A stretch of 64,000 bases of DNA from the NCBI RefSeq assembly GCF_002272745.1, contig NZ_NPBD01000015.1:1-64000 (forward strand), read 5' to 3'. The translations under genes and the position numbers were made by a program. Origin of the DNA: Terribacillus saccharophilus (GTDB lineage: Bacteria; Bacillota; Bacilli; Bacillales; Amphibacillaceae). The first letter of the stretch is position 1. Each line of letters opens with the position of its first letter. Of the stretch, positions 61,166 to 64,000 are shown piece after piece. The notes under the pieces were generated by a model. The model saw nothing but the letters and a program-made list of their open reading frames with translations. It did no database searches and had not been told where the DNA came from.

Positions 61166-61786
61166 CTATTTCTCTACCTTAACCTCATTCAACTGCCGAT
61201 ACGCGATTAAATCAGCGATTGTGATGATCGGGAGCTGGTGCATTTCTGCTAGTTTCTCAAGCTCTGGCATGCGCGCCATTGTACCGTCTTCATTCATGAT
61301 TTCGCATATATAGCCAGCTTCTGCTGTTCCAGCTAATCTAGCCAAATCAACCGCTGCTTCTGTATGTCCAGGTCGCTCAAGTACACCATTTTGCTTGGCG
61401 ATTAGCGGAAAAATATGTCCCGGACGCTGGAAGTCAGATGGTTTACTTGCACTGTCTGCCAGCTTAGAAATCGTATGGGACCGTTCGAATGCACTGATGC
61501 CAGTGGTAGAATCAATATGATCAATACTGACAGTGAACGCTGTCCCGTGCGGATCTGTATTTGTAGCTACCATCGGGGGCAAATCCAATCTTTCGGCAAT
61601 TTCCCGGGAAATAGGCGCACAGATCAGACCTTTTCCGACAGAAGCCATGAAATTAACTGTCTCGGGGCTCGCATATGCTGCTAGAGCTAGCAAATCTCCT
61701 TCGTTCTCTCTTGTTTCATCGTCTGTAACGATAATGACTTTGCCGCTTTTCAAGTATTCTATTGCACTGTCTATTGTCGCTTTCAT
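61166..61786 (-). CDS. ribB: 3,4-dihydroxy-2-butanone-4-phosphate synthase, RibB only
   Basis: A 206-residue DHBP synthase: [15 protein letters not shown] and [14 protein letters not shown] carry the catalytic acids and His, with RPGHIFPL. In B. subtilis this domain is fused to GTP cyclohydrolase II (RibA). Here the protein ends at the domain junction (QLNEVKVEK) and only 84 bp separate it from ribH, so the RibA half is absent from this locus. AGGAGGAAA precedes the ATG. Confidence 0.95.
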   Translation of the reverse strand: MKATIDSAIEYLKSGKVIIVTDDETRENEGDLLALAAYASPETVNFMASVGKGLICAPISREIAERLDLPPMVATNTDPHGTAFTVSIDHIDSTTGISAFERSHTISKLADSASKPSDFQRPGHIFPLIAKQNGVLERPGHTEAAVDLARLAGTAEAGYICEIMNEDGTMARMPELEKLAEMHQLPIITIADLIAYRQLNEVKVEK

Positions 61787-61797
61787 TCATTTTCCTC

Positions 61798-62445
61798 CTA
61801 ATCCAGGAATCCGTGCTGTGCTAATGTCTCTGTTGTAATGCCTGAAGGCTGAGGGCTTTTTCGATGCTCAAGCAGCCGTTCCATGTATTTGGCAAGCTGA
61901 TCAAATTCGAGATTCACCATATCGCCAGCTTTCTTATCACCTAAGATCGTCGCTTTCCTCGTTTCTGGAATTAACGAAATGGTAAACATATCTTCTCTGA
62001 CTTCGAACACTGTTAATGACACACCATCAACAGAAATGGAGCCTTTGGACATCAAATATTGCAGCCCTTTTGTTACAGCAATGTCAATGTAACGAGCATT
62101 TGACTCATCTCGAATCGATAGGATAGCCCCTGTAGTATCTACATGACCACTTACAAAATGACCGCCTAGCCTTCCATTAGGCTGCAGAGCAGGTTCCAGG
62201 TTCACTGCATCGGAACTTTGCAAATGAGACAAAGAACTATAATGATATGTCTCCGGCATAACATCTACTTGAAAAGCATGCGGGGTGAAACTAGTAACTG
62301 TAAGACAAACACCATTAACAGCGATACTGTCGCCTATGTGCATATCCTTAGTCAATTTTTCGCTGGCAATTGTGAGCTGCATGGCTTTATCCTGTTTTTT
62401 TACATCAATCATGCTGCCTACTTCCTGAATGATTCCAGTAAACAC
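61798..62445 (-). CDS. ribE: Riboflavin synthase alpha chain
   Basis: A 215-residue riboflavin synthase made of two repeated lumazine-binding domains (residues about 1-97 and 98-200), beginning FTGIIQEVG and with the second-domain GHVDTTG. It dismutates two lumazines to riboflavin. GTG 62445 follows GGAGGAG at good spacing; upstream in-frame codons are not part of it. It is first in the surviving rib operon, 11 bp ahead of ribB. Confidence 0.95.
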   Translation of the reverse strand: MFTGIIQEVGSMIDVKKQDKAMQLTIASEKLTKDMHIGDSIAVNGVCLTVTSFTPHAFQVDVMPETYHYSSLSHLQSSDAVNLEPALQPNGRLGGHFVSGHVDTTGAILSIRDESNARYIDIAVTKGLQYLMSKGSISVDGVSLTVFEVREDMFTISLIPETRKATILGDKKAGDMVNLEFDQLAKYMERLLEHRKSPQPSGITTETLAQHGFLD

Positions 62446-62581
62446 TTTTCTCCTCCTTTTCTTCTGAGCGCTTCTCAAGGAAACAAGAAATGTCATGCTT
62501 AGTATCATGCATTACGAATGGGAATATTACCGTCTCGGGGCTATGTGACGGTTATCGGGGATGTAACATTCAAAAACTCTT

Positions 62582-62641
62582 TTACCAAAATTCTTGAAAA
62601 AGAATAACTCGAATAAGGTGCAAGCTGGCTGTTGCTGCCAT
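62582..62641 (-). CDS. Possible 19-codon ORF after the FMN riboswitch
   Basis: MAATASLHLIRVILFQEFW with AAAAAGGAG and 5-nt spacing to the ATG, starting about 30 bp after the riboswitch terminator, the place where ribD normally starts. It does not match RibD. It may be a remnant leader peptide after loss of ribD, or chance. The gap 62446-62671 otherwise contains nothing recognisable. Confidence 0.35.
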   Translation of the reverse strand: MAATASLHLIRVILFQEFW

Positions 62642-62671
62642 TTTGCTCCTTTTTAGCACTAACTTTTATAT

Positions 62672-62705
62672 AAAAAGCCCCAGAATATTGGATTCTGGGG
62701 CTTTA
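62672..62705 (-). terminator. Terminator of the FMN riboswitch
   Basis: Minus strand AAAGCCCCAGAAT pairs with ATTCTGGGGCTTT across CCAAT, followed by TTTATA. It is the expression platform, 76 nt after the aptamer. Confidence 0.9.
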
Positions 62706-62781
62706 GCTTTAAAAGTATAGCGAAACAAACTATCGTCAAATAACGAAATAGCTGCTGGTGGCATGTGGATAGCACGCCGTT

Positions 62782-62918
62782 TCTCTTTCCCATCCAGACT
62801 GTACTGTCGGCTTTGGAATCTCACCAAATCCACCGTTATAAAAACGGGTCACGGACTGAAGACAGCTAAGCTGTCTATCACCGCCGGTCGGGAATTTCAC
62901 CCTGCCCCAAGAGAAAAC
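62782..62918 (-). promoter_or_regulatory. FMN riboswitch (RFN element)
   Basis: Minus strand shows the conserved RFN core GGGGCAGGGTGAAATTCCC, GACCGGCGGTGATAG, the variable hairpin GACAGCTTAGCTGTC, CAGTCCGTGACCCG, GGTGGATTTGGTGAGATTCC and the closing GGATGGGAAAGAG. FMN binding favours the downstream terminator and shuts off the rib genes. Confidence 0.97.
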
Positions 62919-62989
62919 CTATTCGATTGGTACCACCTTAACATATTTTTTATGTACTTGTACAGCAGGAAAAAAGTCTGAAAATTCGA

Positions 62990-63018
62990 TTGACAATATG
63001 TGGAACTGATTATAAACT
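62990..63018 (+). promoter_or_regulatory. Promoter of the ArsR-like regulator
   Basis: TTGACA, 17-nt spacer, TAAACT, 56 bp before the GTG start. TTGACC and TTCAATAAATG repeats between it and the gene could be an operator. Confidence 0.78.
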
Positions 63019-63073
63019 TAAACCGTAAAATAAAGTTGACCGTTCAATAAATGTTTACTGAGGAGGACATGAA

Positions 63074-63694
63074 GTGAAACAAGCAATGGCATTGACGACC
63101 TTTGAACAGCTGAAAGCAATTAGTGATCCACTGCGTGCAGAGATGATCATGAAGTTAGTCGAAACATCTTATACCGGCCAGCAGCTTGCTGTTTTACTGG
63201 AAACAAGCAGGCCAAAGATCCACTATCACTTGAAAGAGCTGGAGAAAAACGGGTTGATCGAAGTAATTCGGACTGAAGAAAAAAATGGTATTGTACAGAA
63301 ATTCTATCGAGCTGCGGCCAGAGGCTTTTTCCCATCAGAAGATTTGCTGCCTTACGCGGAAGAACTCAGTGAATCGACAAGACAGCTATATGTACAAATG
63401 GCAAATAAGACAAAATCAGCGATCCTAACTGCACCAGAATCATCCTTTGCAAAAGCGGCCGGTTCCACTGATCCGAAAGATTGGGATAAAGTCGGCAGCA
63501 TATGGGAAATCAGCGCCACCGAGGCAGACTTCCAGGAATTTATTCAGGGTTTATTCGGTTTGATGGAGAAACTGCGGGAAAGAAGTGAGGCAGCTGAAGA
63601 TGATCCTAATGGTAGGCTGTATCATTTTTCTGCCTACGGTTTCGAAATTGACACACCGTCATTTGATCACGTAGAGATGGATGAGGAGGACTGA
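63074..63694 (+). CDS. ArsR-type winged-helix regulator
   Basis: A 206-residue regulator with the N-terminal helix-turn-helix FEQLKAISDPLRAEMIMKLVETSYTGQQLAVLLETSRPKIHYHL, followed by an acidic C-terminal domain. It begins at GTG 63074 behind GAGGAGG. The MFS transporter starts 3 bp after its stop, so it probably controls that exporter. No metal-binding Cys pattern is evident, so the inducer is not a typical metal. Confidence 0.85.
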   Translation: MKQAMALTTFEQLKAISDPLRAEMIMKLVETSYTGQQLAVLLETSRPKIHYHLKELEKNGLIEVIRTEEKNGIVQKFYRAAARGFFPSEDLLPYAEELSESTRQLYVQMANKTKSAILTAPESSFAKAAGSTDPKDWDKVGSIWEISATEADFQEFIQGLFGLMEKLRERSEAAEDDPNGRLYHFSAYGFEIDTPSFDHVEMDEED

Positions 63695-63696
63695 AA

Positions 63697-64000
63697 ATGT
63701 TCGCTATACTTAAACAGCGCAATTATGGCTTGCTTTTCTCGGGGCGAATTGTAACAAATATCGGTGATAGCATATACTTCATTGCCGCAATGTGGCTTGT
63801 TTATGACTTGAGCGGCAGTGCGTTTTATTCCGGTTTGGCCGGCTTTTTGACGCAAATTCCAAATGTATTGCAATTTCTGATTGGCCCGCTAGTTGACCGC
63901 TGGCCGATTCGCGCCACATTATTATGGACGCAGGCACTACAAGCTGTGCTTATTCTGATAATTCCCCTAGCGGCTTGGCTGGACTTTCTTTCTGTCACAC
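63697..64000 (+). CDS. MFS transporter, partial (runs off the window)
   Basis: The first 101 codons of a major facilitator: LLFSGRIVTNIGDSIYFIAAMWLVYDLSG, then GPLVDRWPIRATLLW (motif A-like loop) with three hydrophobic helices visible. It looks like a macrolide/multidrug-type efflux pump (Mef-like), but substrate cannot be judged from the fragment. GAGGAGG in the upstream gene end precedes the ATG. Confidence 0.8.
   Translation, partial: MFAILKQRNYGLLFSGRIVTNIGDSIYFIAAMWLVYDLSGSAFYSGLAGFLTQIPNVLQFLIGPLVDRWPIRATLLWTQALQAVLILIIPLAAWLDFLSVT

Overview
The window is about 64 kb of a low-to-mid GC Gram-positive chromosome from the Bacillaceae. The order tRNA cluster, sprT-like, cmpA, tex, rsbX-sigB-rsbW-V-U-T-S-R, ndoA/ndoAI, alr, ydcC-like, acpS, rhomboid, ydbT/ydbS, cshA is the same order remembered from Bacillus subtilis around sigB. 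A moderately halotolerant relative such as Terribacillus or a neighbouring genus is my guess; the sequence does not prove the genus. No prophage, transposon, CRISPR array or plasmid-type module was seen. This is mostly core chromosome with small accessory genes.

Layout. 1-1.1 kb: eleven tRNA genes, all on the minus strand, behind one good promoter. 1.3-19 kb: the sigB general-stress region with the partner-switching cascade RsbR/S/T to RsbU to RsbV/W to SigB, feedback phosphatase RsbX, the MazEF-type toxin-antitoxin pair, alanine racemase, NAD(P)HX repair, AcpS, two PH-domain membrane proteins and helicase CshA. 19-28 kb: esterase, YppG-like protein, a divergent glutaredoxin/short-chain dehydrogenase pair with SigB-type promoters, an ABC-F ATPase behind an attenuated leader, a lipid-kinase-like protein, MntH, a thioredoxin and a CapA-like lipoprotein. 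28-37 kb: cupin, argS with a T-box, an ABC exporter pair, and a sucrose locus (LacI-type repressor, sucrose-6-phosphate hydrolase, sucrose PTS EIIBC) with cre and operator sites. 37-50 kb: YkvA-like, TypA, a CssRS-like two-component system divergent from an HtrA protease, an XRE/DUF2178 pair, Nudix, a tandem-domain glycosyltransferase, a methyltransferase, YteA-like, a peptidase S51-like protein, and a class I ribonucleotide reductase alpha subunit under a tandem NrdR box. 50-64 kb: YkwC-like dehydrogenase, AEC transporter, xpt, a cold-shock protein, CorA, TrhO, VOC protein, glutathione peroxidase, small stress protein, SDR, a PadR-controlled membrane operon, a FlaR-like kinase, a reduced riboflavin operon behind an FMN riboswitch, and an ArsR-like regulator with an MFS transporter running off the end.

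Regulation is the richest layer. The SigB locus is linked to four plausible SigB promoters (rsbV, glutaredoxin, SDR at 21.1 kb, small protein at 57.4 kb). RNA-based control includes the argS T-box with a CGG specifier, the FMN riboswitch, and an ABC-F leader with a consensus promoter, a 35-codon upstream ORF and two successive terminators. DNA-site control includes a perfect 21-bp inverted repeat at the XRE promoter, two 23-bp dyads at the PadR promoter, a correctly phased NrdR box pair, and cre plus operator sites at the sucrose genes.

The main oddities are an RNR alpha subunit without the C-terminal redox-cysteine tail and without a neighbouring beta subunit, and a riboflavin operon lacking both ribD and the RibA half of RibBA. 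I did not find a clearly new multi-gene defence or mobile system. Motifs and promoters were read by eye; no database or structure calculation was run.
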